A stretch of DNA of 64,000 nt from Mycolicibacterium phocaicum. Lineage in GTDB: Bacteria > Actinomycetota > Actinomycetes > Mycobacteriales > Mycobacteriaceae. Each line of letters begins with the position of its first letter. Positions within the stretch are counted from its first letter, which is position 1. The stretch is taken from NCBI RefSeq assembly GCF_010731115.1, contig NZ_AP022616.1, positions 1,984,001-2,048,000 of the forward strand, in the 5' to 3' direction. Position numbers and translations under genes: made by a program. The notes below the pieces were generated by a model. It was not told where the DNA came from. It saw only the letters and a program-made list of their open reading frames with translations, and made no database searches. Positions 30,709 through 39,266 of the stretch are shown here, in pieces.

Positions 30709-33618
30709 CTAGCTCTCCACCTTCTCTGATCTGTCGGTTAGCAAATCCACCAGTTCGATACCGGTGATGCCGCTGAGCAGCCCGGCCAGCGGCACGGACC
30801 GGCCGGTGCCCCGGCGCAGTCGCTTGCGCAGGTCCAGTGCCAGCAGCGAATCCAGGCCCAGATCGAACAGGGCCGCGGTCAGGTCGATGTCGGCGGGGTC
30901 GCCCAGTTTGAGCACCGCCGACAATTCATGACGGACGACGTCTTCGGTGTCGGCGCCGGCGCCCAGTTCGAACGGAACCTGCTGCGGTGCAGCCGGTTCC
31001 GTCGCGGCCGGGACCGCACCGAGCAGTGCCGCCAGCCGCTCGGCGTCAGCGCTGAAGATCAGCGGTGCGGACGCGCGGGTTCCGAGCGCCGCCTCGATGG
31101 CGATGTCGGGCTCCATTTCCCGCAGTCCGGCGCGCTCGATCCGCGCCACTTCGTCGGCCCCGACGATGCCGGCACCCGGCCACAGTCCCCATCGCACGGC
31201 CACACAGTCGAGGCCCTTGGCGCGGAACTGCCCGCCCAGCACATCCTGCATGCGGTTCACCGCCGCGTACGCGACATGACCGAGCCCGCCCCACAGTCCG
31301 GACACCGACGAGCACACCAGGATTCGGGCATCCGGACGCAGCGGCCAGTACTCGGCCAGCCGGGCGAGACCTCCGACCTTCGCGGCCGCGGTGGCGATGA
31401 ATTCGTCCGCCGCCACCGTCGTGCCGAACGCCGCCGCGCCGGCCGCATGGACCACGAGCGTCGCACCGTCACCGCCGTAGGTCGCCGCGGCCGCCGAAAT
31501 CTGTTCGGGCGACGTGATGTCGCACTGCACCGAGAATACGTCGGTGTCGCCGTCGTACTCGGCCAGTTGCTGCGCGCCGGTGCCACTGCGGCTCACCAAC
31601 ACGATGCGGCGGGCACCCGCGGCGGCGAGGGTCCGCGCGAAGTGCAGCCCGACCGCGCCGTTGCCGCCGGTGATGACCACGTTGTCGAGAAGCCCGGGCG
31701 CCGGTGCGTCGACGTCGGGAAGGGCCTGCAGACCGCGCCGGTACTGCTGCGAATCACGCAGCGCCACCTCGGTTCCCGTACCGAGCATGGTCTCGATGAC
31801 GGCGGTGGCCGACGGCGCGTCGAGGTCCCAGGACGCCAGGTCGAGGTGGCGGAACGTCTGGTCCGGATGGTCGAAGGCGATGCTGCGGTGCATGGCGGCC
31901 AGGGCCGCCTGGGCGGGCAGCGCCACCGGCTCGTCGTCGCGCACGTGCTCGCCGCCGACGGTCACCAGCCACACGTCGCTGCATTGCGGCCCAATGGCAT
32001 TCGGGTATTCGCACAGTCCATCGCCGATCAGCTCGGCGAGGTCGGTGATCGCCGCCTCGGTGTCGGGGTGATCGAGCATCGGTGCGACGACGATCAGCAG
32101 ATCGGCGTCCGCCGGCTCGACGAGCACGGTGCCGAGGTTGGCCCGCACGCCGTCACGGAGATGGTCGGCGAGCGCACCGGGCGGTCCCGGCAGGTCGACC
32201 ACGGCAGCGCGCCGGATGATCAGCGGCACGGTCTCGCCCGACTGTGGCAGCCACTGCTCGGCACTGACCGTCAGTCCGGCCACCGGGGGCAGCGGTTCGG
32301 GCGCGGCCCAGAGGTGCATCGCCGCCATCGGCGCATGCGGAAATCCCCGCAGCAGCGGTTGATTCGGCTCGATGTGCCCGGCCCAGTCGTAATCCGGGTC
32401 GGACACCGCCACTGTGGCGATGTTGTCGGAGAGCACGTCGGCCACCGCCTCGTCGCGGCGTCCAGAGCCGACCGTCAACGGCGCATCAACATCGGCGAGC
32501 GCGTGCAGCAAGGCCGGGTGTGCCGACATCTCCACGAAGGCCTCGACGCCGCTGTCTCGCGCCGCGGCGGCGGCCCGGTCGAATCGCACGGTGTTCCGCA
32601 GGTTCCGGTACCAGTACTCACCGAATTCGGTGCCCGCGCCGACCGCTTCGCCGGTGACCGATCCGATGAACGGCACCGCCCCGGCGCCGAACTGTGCCTT
32701 CGGCACACCGGACAGCAGTTGTGCGCGTAGCGGATCGAGCGCACTGGTGTGCGCGGGGAAGCTCATGGCGATGACGCGGGCGAAGCGGCCGCGGGACTGT
32801 AGGTCGGCGACCAGGTCCGCGATGGCGGTCCGGTCGCCGGACACCACGACCGATGCCGACGAGTTGACCACGGACAGTTCCATCCACCCGGCAGCGTTCG
32901 AAACCTCTTGCTGTGCTTCGTCGACGCTCATCCCCAGGGCCGCGGCGCCGAAATCGCCGGCCAGGCTGTCCAGTGCCCCGGCCCTGGCGATGACCACGGC
33001 GACCGCCTCGTCCAGCGTCATGGCACCGGCGACGTACGCTGCGGCGATCTCACCGAGGCTGTGCCCCAGCGTGGCATCCGGCTCGATGCCCAGGGCCTGC
33101 CACACCGATGCCAGTCCGACGGCGTGCGTGAACTGTGCACTCTGACTGTGGATTTGGGTCCAGTCCCGGCCGGCCGGGTCGACCAGGAAGGCCAGCGGCG
33201 AGTCGATGCCCGCGGCGACGAACGCGTCGGCGCAGCGGTCGGCCGCGGCGCGGTACACCGGCAGCTGCCGGTAGGCATCGGCGCCCATCGACGGCCATTG
33301 GCCGCCGTTACCAGGGAAGACGAAGGCCGTCCGGGGCGCTGCCGTCCGTGCGGAGACCGCGACCAGGGGGTGCTCCTCCCCCGCCGCCAACGCCCGCAAT
33401 GCGGCAGCCAACTCGGCCGCGTCATGCGCCCGGACCACAGCCCGGAACCGCCGACGGCGACGCAGCCGCAACAACATCGCGGCCACCGAGCCGATGCCCA
33501 CGGCACCACACGTGTCCAGGTAATCGGCGATGCCCGTCGCCTCGGCAGCCAGGAGCTCTTCGGTGTGTGCGCTGAGCAGGACGGGCACGCGGCCGTCGGG
33601 AAAATGCGAAAGGCTCAT
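30709..33618 (-). CDS. mbtD: Mycobactin polyketide synthase MbtD (AT-KR-ACP)
   Basis: A 969-residue polyketide synthase subunit. An acyltransferase (GHSLGEIAAAYVAGAM, about residues 100-390) is followed by a ketoreductase (VVITGGNGAVGLHFAR, about 640-830) and an acyl carrier (FDLGLDSLLALDLRKR near 920). It lacks a ketosynthase, which is supplied by MbtC, so the two together add one malonate-derived unit and reduce it to the beta-hydroxy acid. I place the start at ATG 33618, which overlaps the mbtC stop (TGATG). The longer open frame is an out-of-frame run through mbtC. Confidence 0.95.
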   Translation of the reverse strand: MSLSHFPDGRVPVLLSAHTEELLAAEATGIADYLDTCGAVGIGSVAAMLLRLRRRRRFRAVVRAHDAAELAAALRALAAGEEHPLVAVSARTAAPRTAFVFPGNGGQWPSMGADAYRQLPVYRAAADRCADAFVAAGIDSPLAFLVDPAGRDWTQIHSQSAQFTHAVGLASVWQALGIEPDATLGHSLGEIAAAYVAGAMTLDEAVAVVIARAGALDSLAGDFGAAALGMSVDEAQQEVSNAAGWMELSVVNSSASVVVSGDRTAIADLVADLQSRGRFARVIAMSFPAHTSALDPLRAQLLSGVPKAQFGAGAVPFIGSVTGEAVGAGTEFGEYWYRNLRNTVRFDRAAAAARDSGVEAFVEMSAHPALLHALADVDAPLTVGSGRRDEAVADVLSDNIATVAVSDPDYDWAGHIEPNQPLLRGFPHAPMAAMHLWAAPEPLPPVAGLTVSAEQWLPQSGETVPLIIRRAAVVDLPGPPGALADHLRDGVRANLGTVLVEPADADLLIVVAPMLDHPDTEAAITDLAELIGDGLCEYPNAIGPQCSDVWLVTVGGEHVRDDEPVALPAQAALAAMHRSIAFDHPDQTFRHLDLASWDLDAPSATAVIETMLGTGTEVALRDSQQYRRGLQALPDVDAPAPGLLDNVVITGGNGAVGLHFARTLAAAGARRIVLVSRSGTGAQQLAEYDGDTDVFSVQCDITSPEQISAAAATYGGDGATLVVHAAGAAAFGTTVAADEFIATAAAKVGGLARLAEYWPLRPDARILVCSSVSGLWGGLGHVAYAAVNRMQDVLGGQFRAKGLDCVAVRWGLWPGAGIVGADEVARIERAGLREMEPDIAIEAALGTRASAPLIFSADAERLAALLGAVPAATEPAAPQQVPFELGAGADTEDVVRHELSAVLKLGDPADIDLTAALFDLGLDSLLALDLRKRLRRGTGRSVPLAGLLSGITGIELVDLLTDRSEKVES

Positions 33619-34922
33619 CACGCCACCAATCCCTCCGGCATCGCGACGACGACGTGCGCGTTGGTGCCGCTCATGCCGAAAGCCGACACCGCGGCGAGGC
33701 GCTCGCCGTCGACGGCGGGCCACGGAGTGTGGTCGGTGGCGAGCCGCAGTCCCTGTGCGTTCCATTCGATTTCGGCGCTGGCCTGCGCGGTGTGCAGGCT
33801 CGCCGGGATGGTGGCATGCTCGGCCGACACCAGGACCTTGGCCAGTCCCAGCGCACCGGCGGCGGCCTGGCTGTGCCCGACGTTGGATTTCACCGAACCC
33901 AGGACCGCGCCCCGACCGGGTGCGGTGGCGCCGTAGGTCTGGGCCAGCGAGGTCAATTCGGTCCGGTCCCCGAGCTTGGTTCCGGTGCCGTGCCCTTCGA
34001 TCATGCCGATCTGGTCGGGCCGGGCACCGGCGAGATCGAGCGCGCGGCCGAACAGCCGCGCCTGCGCCGGTCCGCTCGGCGCGGTCAGGCCGGTGCTGTG
34101 CCCGTCCTGGTTGAGGCAGCTGGCCCGGACTTCCGCGAGCACGCGGTGACCGCCCTGCTGCGCCACCGACTTTCGTTCCAGCACGAACATGCCGGCGCCT
34201 TCGGCCCACACCGTGCCGCTGGCCTGCGCGCTGTAGGGCCGGCAGTGCCCGTCGTCCGAGAGGGCGTGCTGTTTGGCGAATTCGACGAAGTATCCCGGCG
34301 ACCCCATGACGCACACCCCGCCGGCCAGCGCCATGCTGCAGTCGCCCGTGCGCAGGGCTTGTACGGCGGTGTGGAACGCGGTCAGCGCCGATGAGCACGA
34401 CGTGTCGATCGTCAGCGCCGGGCCATCGAGGCCCAGCAGGTAGCCGACCCGTCCGGAGATCACCCCCAGCGACGTCCCGGTGATGAGATGGCCGCTCAGG
34501 TCGGAGTATTCGGCGAGGTCGGGGCCGTACCCGGTGCCCGAGGCGCCGATGTAGCAGCCGACGTCATGCCCGGCCAGGTCATCGGGGTTGATGCCGGCGT
34601 TCTCCAGGGCCCGCCACGTCACCCGCAGCGCGACCCGCTGCTGCGGGTCCATCGCCACCGCCTCGCGCGGCGAGATACCGAAGAACGAGGGGTCGAAAAG
34701 GGCGGCGCCGGTGAGGAATCCGCCGCGGTTGTGGATGCGCTTGAACCCGTCGCGGCGCGAGCCCGCGAGCAGGTCGCGCACGGCCCAGCCGCGGTCCTCC
34801 GGGAAGGTGCTCAGCGCCTCACGTCCGGAAGACAGCAACTGCCAATAACTTTCAGCGCTGTCCACATCGCCCGGGGCTTCCACCGCCATCCCGACGATGA
34901 CCACCGGATCGTCCGCATTCAT
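33618..34922 (-). CDS. mbtC: Mycobactin polyketide synthase MbtC (ketosynthase)
   Basis: A 434-residue stand-alone beta-ketoacyl synthase. The catalytic Cys lies in DTSCSSAL, and the two histidines in EGHGTGTKLGD and KSNVGHSQ. It condenses malonate bound on MbtD with the growing aryl-oxazoline chain. Start: ATG 34922 gives MNADDPVVIVGMAVEAPG like the M. tuberculosis protein. A GTG five codons earlier would overlap mbtT and remains possible. It lies between mbtT (4-bp gap) and mbtD (1-bp overlap). Confidence 0.94.
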   Translation of the reverse strand: MNADDPVVIVGMAVEAPGDVDSAESYWQLLSSGREALSTFPEDRGWAVRDLLAGSRRDGFKRIHNRGGFLTGAALFDPSFFGISPREAVAMDPQQRVALRVTWRALENAGINPDDLAGHDVGCYIGASGTGYGPDLAEYSDLSGHLITGTSLGVISGRVGYLLGLDGPALTIDTSCSSALTAFHTAVQALRTGDCSMALAGGVCVMGSPGYFVEFAKQHALSDDGHCRPYSAQASGTVWAEGAGMFVLERKSVAQQGGHRVLAEVRASCLNQDGHSTGLTAPSGPAQARLFGRALDLAGARPDQIGMIEGHGTGTKLGDRTELTSLAQTYGATAPGRGAVLGSVKSNVGHSQAAAGALGLAKVLVSAEHATIPASLHTAQASAEIEWNAQGLRLATDHTPWPAVDGERLAAVSAFGMSGTNAHVVVAMPEGLVA

Positions 34923-34926
34923 CGAG

Positions 34927-35685
34927 TCAGCCCGCACTGATCACTTCCGCGATCGCGTCGAGCTGGTCGTTGAGGTAGAAGTGGCCGCCGTCGAACTCGG
35001 CCAGGGTGAAGGCGCCCGACGTGTGGTTCGCCCAGCGGCTCAGCATGTCCCGGTCGATGCGATGGTCATCGCGGCCGCCGAGGGCATGGATGTCGGCGGC
35101 GATGCGGCCGCCGCCCACGTACCGGTTGAGCGCTTCGTAGTCGGCGCCCACCGCCATCAGCAGCATTTCCACGAAATCCACGTCGGCGAGCAGCCGGGGG
35201 TCGGTGCCGCCGAGATCGACCATCTCGGCGAGCATTTCGCGCGGTCCGGTGGGCAGCGGCGGCGCGTCGACCACGTCGCACGGTGCCTGGCCGGCCGATG
35301 CCCAGAGGCTGTGCACGGTCGCTCCGCTCTGTTCGGCGACGCGCGCGAACTCGAATGCCACCACCGCGCCCATGCAGTGCCCGACGAGCCGCAGCGGGCC
35401 CACGCCCGCCCAGTCACCCGCGGCGAACAGGTCGGCGGCCAGCTGCTCGACCGTCGGGTGCGCCGGATGCGCCAGCCGGTCGGCACGGCGCGGGTACTGC
35501 ACGACATAGGTGTCGATGCCGTTGTCCGACAACGTGGTTGCGAGGTCCCGGTAGGCCACCGCGGCACCGCCGGCATGCGGGAAGACCACCACGGCCCCGG
35601 TGTCGCCGGAGCCGGGATAGTGCTTGATCCACGGCGCGAAGGCGCCAGTGGACTCAGGCGCGAAAGCCGTATTGATCTCGGTCAT
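34927..35685 (-). CDS. mbtT: Stand-alone type II thioesterase MbtT with Cys nucleophile motif
   Basis: A 252-residue alpha/beta-hydrolase thioesterase that releases wrong or stalled acyl groups from NRPS/PKS carriers. The oxyanion block VVFPHAGG, the nucleophile elbow LVGHCMGAVVAFEF and the final FDGGHFYL histidine are in place. The elbow has Cys (codon at 35374-35376) where most type II thioesterases have Ser (GHSMG). The start overlaps the mbtB stop as ATGA. In M. tuberculosis this sequence is, as I recall, the C-terminal domain of MbtB. Here it is a separate protein, and the summed length (1162 + 252) equals the fused protein. Confidence 0.92.
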   Translation of the reverse strand: MTEINTAFAPESTGAFAPWIKHYPGSGDTGAVVVFPHAGGAAVAYRDLATTLSDNGIDTYVVQYPRRADRLAHPAHPTVEQLAADLFAAGDWAGVGPLRLVGHCMGAVVAFEFARVAEQSGATVHSLWASAGQAPCDVVDAPPLPTGPREMLAEMVDLGGTDPRLLADVDFVEMLLMAVGADYEALNRYVGGGRIAADIHALGGRDDHRIDRDMLSRWANHTSGAFTLAEFDGGHFYLNDQLDAIAEVISAG

Positions 35686-38600
35686 GAGACGGCCGCCGGG
35701 TCCAGCGCGGTGAGCACGTCGTCGTGGTTCATCTGAGCTATCTCCAGGTAGAGCTCGGCGACCATCTCCAGTCGCCCGCTGCCGTCCTCGCGGCCGATGA
35801 GCCGCTGCGCCAGCGCCCGCACGGTGCGGGCCGCGAAGATGTCGGGCACGCCGACGGTCGGGGTGTCCAGCCATTTGCGGATGCGCGCCACCGTGGCGGT
35901 GGCCAGCACCGAGTCGCCGCCGAGTTCGAAGAAGTCGTCTTCGACGCCTGCTTCGACTGTCAGGAGTTCCGAGACGATGGCCACGAGCGCCCGCTCGAGC
36001 ATCGTTTCCGGCAGGGCCCGTCCGGCGCCCTCGGCCGACGAGACCAGAGCCGCCAGCTGTCCCGCCGCGGCCCTCCGGTCGGTCTTGCCGCCGACGGTGA
36101 ACGGAATCGCCGCGACCACCTGCAGCTGCCGCGGGATCATGTGCGGCGGCACGAGTTCGGCGACGGCCGAGGTGATGCGGTCGGTGGACAGCTCCGCGTC
36201 GTCGACAGAGACCAGGGCCGCCAGCACGTCGTGCCCACGCTCCCCACCGGAGACCACACCGGCCACCGCGGCACGCACCCCCGGAACCCGCTGCAGCGCG
36301 GCCTCGACATCGCCGAGCTCGATCCGGTAGCCGCTGATCTTCACCCGGTGGTCGGCACGCCCGACGAACTCGAGGACGCCGTCCGGCCGGTAGCGCGCCA
36401 AGTCCCCTGAGCGGTACCAGGTTCGGCCCGCGTAGCGCACGAAGCGGTCAGCAGTCAGGTCCGGTCGGCCGCGGTAGCCCGAGGCGATGCCACGTCCGGT
36501 GAACCACAGTTCGCCGGCCACCCAGTCGGGGCAGTCCTGGCCCGCCTCGTTGACCACCCGGCACGCGTTGTTGGTGAACGGCACGCCGTAGGGCACCGCC
36601 GACCAGGTGTCCGGCAACTCGCCGGCCTCGAAAATGGTTGCGTGGATGGCGGTTTCGGTGGCGCCGCCGAGACCGGCGACGCGGACACCCGGGGCCTGCG
36701 CCTGCAGGTGCCGGACCATGGCGGTCCGAACCCAGTCGCCACCGGTGAGCACCACCCGCACGGTGTCCAGCCGCCCGGCACCGACCTCCACCAGCATCTC
36801 CAGCCAGCCCGGCAGGAAGTTGAGCACCGTCACGCCGTGCTCGGCGATGAGGGCGGCCCAGCGGTCCGGGTCGCGCCGGTACGGCTCATCGACGACGACG
36901 ATGCTGCCGCCGGTGGCGAGCGTGGCGAACATGTCGAGCACCGACAGGTCGCACTCGAGGGTCGCGAGCGCCAGGCAGCGGTCATCCGGTCCGATACCGA
37001 AGTGCCCGTACAGGAATTCCGCGGTGTTCATCGCGGCGCCATGGGTGACCTCGACGCCCTTGGGCTCACCGGTCGAGCCCGAGGTGAACAGCACATAGGC
37101 CAGCTCGTGCGGATCGGTGGCGGCCGGGACGAATGGCCCCTCGGCGCGGCGCCCGATGCGCAGCGCCTCCGTCACGGTGAGCGACGGCTTCCACGACGGC
37201 GCCAGGTCACCGCAGTACAGCGCCATCCGAACCCCGCCGGTGGCCAGGATCTTCTCGGTGCGGTCGGCGGGCTGGTCCACGCCGATCGGTAGGTAGACGC
37301 CACCCGCGGCCAGGATGGCCAGCAGCGCGATGATCTGCTCTGCGCCCTTGGGCCCGAGCACCGCGACGGTGTCCCCCGGCACGATGCCGGCGATCTGCAG
37401 CGCCGATGCCACGGCGGAAACTTCCTCGGCCAGTTCGGCATACGTCCACTGCCGGGCCTCACCGATCATGGCCGTGGCGGCCGGCCGGGCGGCAGCCGCG
37501 GCGAAGAAGCCGGTGTGCAGCGCCGCGCCGCTGGGTGCCGCGGTGCGGCTGTTGGCCGCATCGCGAACCGCGCGCTGCGCGGCAGACATGGGCTCCGGCG
37601 TGGGCGCCTCCCACGCCATGTCATCGGTGGCCAGACGCTCCAACTCGGCGATGTGCCGGGCGAACATGGCGTCGATGACGCCGTCGGGGAAGGCGTCCTC
37701 GCGCACATCCCAGTTCACCAGCACGCCACCGTTGAACTCGGTGACCTGGGCGTCCAGCATCACCTGCGGCCCTTGCGAATTGATCCACCCGGGAGTGCCG
37801 AACGCCTCGATCACGGCCGAGCCGAACAGTTCACCGAGCCCGAGGGCACTGGTGAACACCACCGGCGCCAGCACCTGGGTGCCGCGGTGCCGGCTCAGGT
37901 CGCGCAGCACCTCGAGGCCGGAATACTCGGAATGCGCAGCGGCGCCACGGAATGCGTCCTGCAGGACACCGCAGCGTGCCGTCGCGGTGGCCGCATCGGT
38001 GAGGTCGACATCGAGCAGCAGCGACGAGGTGAAGTCACCGACCAGGCGGTCGACATCGGCGTGCCGTTGATCGCGCCCGAACAGCGGCACATTCAGCAGG
38101 AAGCGCTGCCCGGCCGACCAGCAGGCCAGGGCGTCGGAGAAGGACGCCGCGAGGGCCATCGCAGGCGTGATACCGCGCCGGCGGGCCGCGGCATACAGCG
38201 CGTCCCGTACGTCCGGGGCCAGCCAGTGCCAGCGCCGGGTGGTGTGCCGCGGGTCATCCTGCTCAGCGACCGGAACCAGTGGCAGGCGCGGCGGATCGGG
38301 CAGTTCCGGGAGCCGGTCGCCCCACCACTGCCGATCCGCGTCGGCCCGAGGATTGGGCTCCTGCGCCGATTGCGCTGTGGCCATCCGGTATTCGCGGTAC
38401 GTGTAGGCCAGCGGAGCGAGCTCGACACCGCCGTACAGGGCCGCGAGATCCGTCATCAGGGTGCGGTAGCTCATGGCGTCGGCGGCCTGCATGTCCAGAT
38501 CGACGTGCAGGCGGGTCTTACCGTCCGGGAGCAGCGTCAGGCTCAGTTCGAAGACCTCATCGGTCAACTGCTGATGCGCCTTGCGGCGCTGAGTGACGGC

Positions 38601-39170
38601 GAGCTGTTCGGCGATCTGATCCGCCGGCAGGTCCCGCAGGTCGGTGACCGCGACCGGGAAGTCGCCGTCCTGGGGTTTGATGCGCTGCGTACCGTCGGCC
38701 AGGAACTGCACGCGCAGCATGGGATGCCGCGCCGCCAAAGCCGTTGCGGCGGCGGTCAATCGCTCGGGATCGACGCCGTGGCCGTCGAATTCGACATAGA
38801 GGTGTCCGGCGACGCCGCCCAATTGCTGGTCGTCCTCCCGGCCGATCCACATGGCGTGCTGCATCGGGGCCAGGCCGAACGGCTGATCGTGTGCCGAATC
38901 AACCTGCGGTACCGGCACTTCCGCGCGCTGCAGGCCACCGGCGGCAGACAGCAGTTCGGACCAGGCGGCGATGGTGGGCTCGGCGGCCAGCGCCGCGAAG
39001 TCGATGTCGATGCCCTGCTTCCGCCAGCGTCCGGCGAGCGACATCATCCGGATCGAGTCCAGCCCCTGGCCGATGAGGTCGGCGCCAGGGTCGAGGGTGT
39101 CGGCGGGCGCACCCAGCAGTTCGGCAACCTCCTCGCGGATGGCCTGCGAATTCACTGCCACGACGCCCAC
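35682..39170 (-). CDS. mbtB: Mycobactin NRPS MbtB (ArCP-Cy-A-PCP), phenyloxazoline synthase
   Basis: A 1162-residue NRPS. An aryl carrier domain with Ser39 (GQGLDSIRM) receives salicylate from MbtA. A heterocyclisation domain (about 90-530) carries the D-x4-D core DMQAAD in HVDLDMQAADAMSYR. An adenylation domain (about 545-1040; [22 protein letters not shown]) activates Ser/Thr, and a carrier (FFELGGDSVLATATV) ends the protein. It makes the hydroxyphenyl-oxazoline cap of mycobactin. The protein stops without a thioesterase domain. GTG start; other GTGs lie a few codons downstream. It heads the operon and is divergent from mbtA across tandem iron boxes. Confidence 0.96.
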   Translation of the reverse strand: MGVVAVNSQAIREEVAELLGAPADTLDPGADLIGQGLDSIRMMSLAGRWRKQGIDIDFAALAAEPTIAAWSELLSAAGGLQRAEVPVPQVDSAHDQPFGLAPMQHAMWIGREDDQQLGGVAGHLYVEFDGHGVDPERLTAAATALAARHPMLRVQFLADGTQRIKPQDGDFPVAVTDLRDLPADQIAEQLAVTQRRKAHQQLTDEVFELSLTLLPDGKTRLHVDLDMQAADAMSYRTLMTDLAALYGGVELAPLAYTYREYRMATAQSAQEPNPRADADRQWWGDRLPELPDPPRLPLVPVAEQDDPRHTTRRWHWLAPDVRDALYAAARRRGITPAMALAASFSDALACWSAGQRFLLNVPLFGRDQRHADVDRLVGDFTSSLLLDVDLTDAATATARCGVLQDAFRGAAAHSEYSGLEVLRDLSRHRGTQVLAPVVFTSALGLGELFGSAVIEAFGTPGWINSQGPQVMLDAQVTEFNGGVLVNWDVREDAFPDGVIDAMFARHIAELERLATDDMAWEAPTPEPMSAAQRAVRDAANSRTAAPSGAALHTGFFAAAAARPAATAMIGEARQWTYAELAEEVSAVASALQIAGIVPGDTVAVLGPKGAEQIIALLAILAAGGVYLPIGVDQPADRTEKILATGGVRMALYCGDLAPSWKPSLTVTEALRIGRRAEGPFVPAATDPHELAYVLFTSGSTGEPKGVEVTHGAAMNTAEFLYGHFGIGPDDRCLALATLECDLSVLDMFATLATGGSIVVVDEPYRRDPDRWAALIAEHGVTVLNFLPGWLEMLVEVGAGRLDTVRVVLTGGDWVRTAMVRHLQAQAPGVRVAGLGGATETAIHATIFEAGELPDTWSAVPYGVPFTNNACRVVNEAGQDCPDWVAGELWFTGRGIASGYRGRPDLTADRFVRYAGRTWYRSGDLARYRPDGVLEFVGRADHRVKISGYRIELGDVEAALQRVPGVRAAVAGVVSGGERGHDVLAALVSVDDAELSTDRITSAVAELVPPHMIPRQLQVVAAIPFTVGGKTDRRAAAGQLAALVSSAEGAGRALPETMLERALVAIVSELLTVEAGVEDDFFELGGDSVLATATVARIRKWLDTPTVGVPDIFAARTVRALAQRLIGREDGSGRLEMVAELYLEIAQMNHDDVLTALDPAAVS

Positions 39171-39189
39171 AAAACCCTCCCGAACACGT

Positions 39190-39208
39190 TAAAGACAGGC
39201 TGTCCTAA
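39190..39208. promoter_or_regulatory. Weak IdeR box (mbtB proximal)
   Basis: The 19-mer TAAAGACAGGCTGTCCTAA matches the IdeR consensus TTAGGTTAGGCTAACCTAA at 13 of 19 positions and ends one base before the stronger second box. The two centres are 20 bp apart (two helical turns), which fits cooperative binding by IdeR dimers. It lies 20 bp upstream of the mbtB start. Confidence 0.6.
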
Positions 39209-39209
39209 T

Positions 39210-39228
39210 TTTGATTAGGCTACCCTAT
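39210..39228. promoter_or_regulatory. IdeR iron box between mbtB and mbtA
   Basis: TTTGATTAGGCTACCCTAT matches the IdeR consensus at 15 of 19 positions. It overlaps a TATATT -10 box (39226-39231) that would serve mbtA on the plus strand, so Fe-bound IdeR should block transcription of mbtA and, with the adjacent box, of the divergent mbtB operon. IdeR repression of mbtA/mbtB is established in M. tuberculosis. Confidence 0.85.
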
Positions 39229-39266
39229 ATTGCTGCTACCTCCATGCCTACCCCGAGGGATCTGCC

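Noticed and set aside
30709..34398. A 1229-residue fused MbtC/MbtD reading
   Set aside because: The first about 260 residues are out-of-frame mbtC sequence rich in Arg; the true mbtD start overlaps the mbtC stop.
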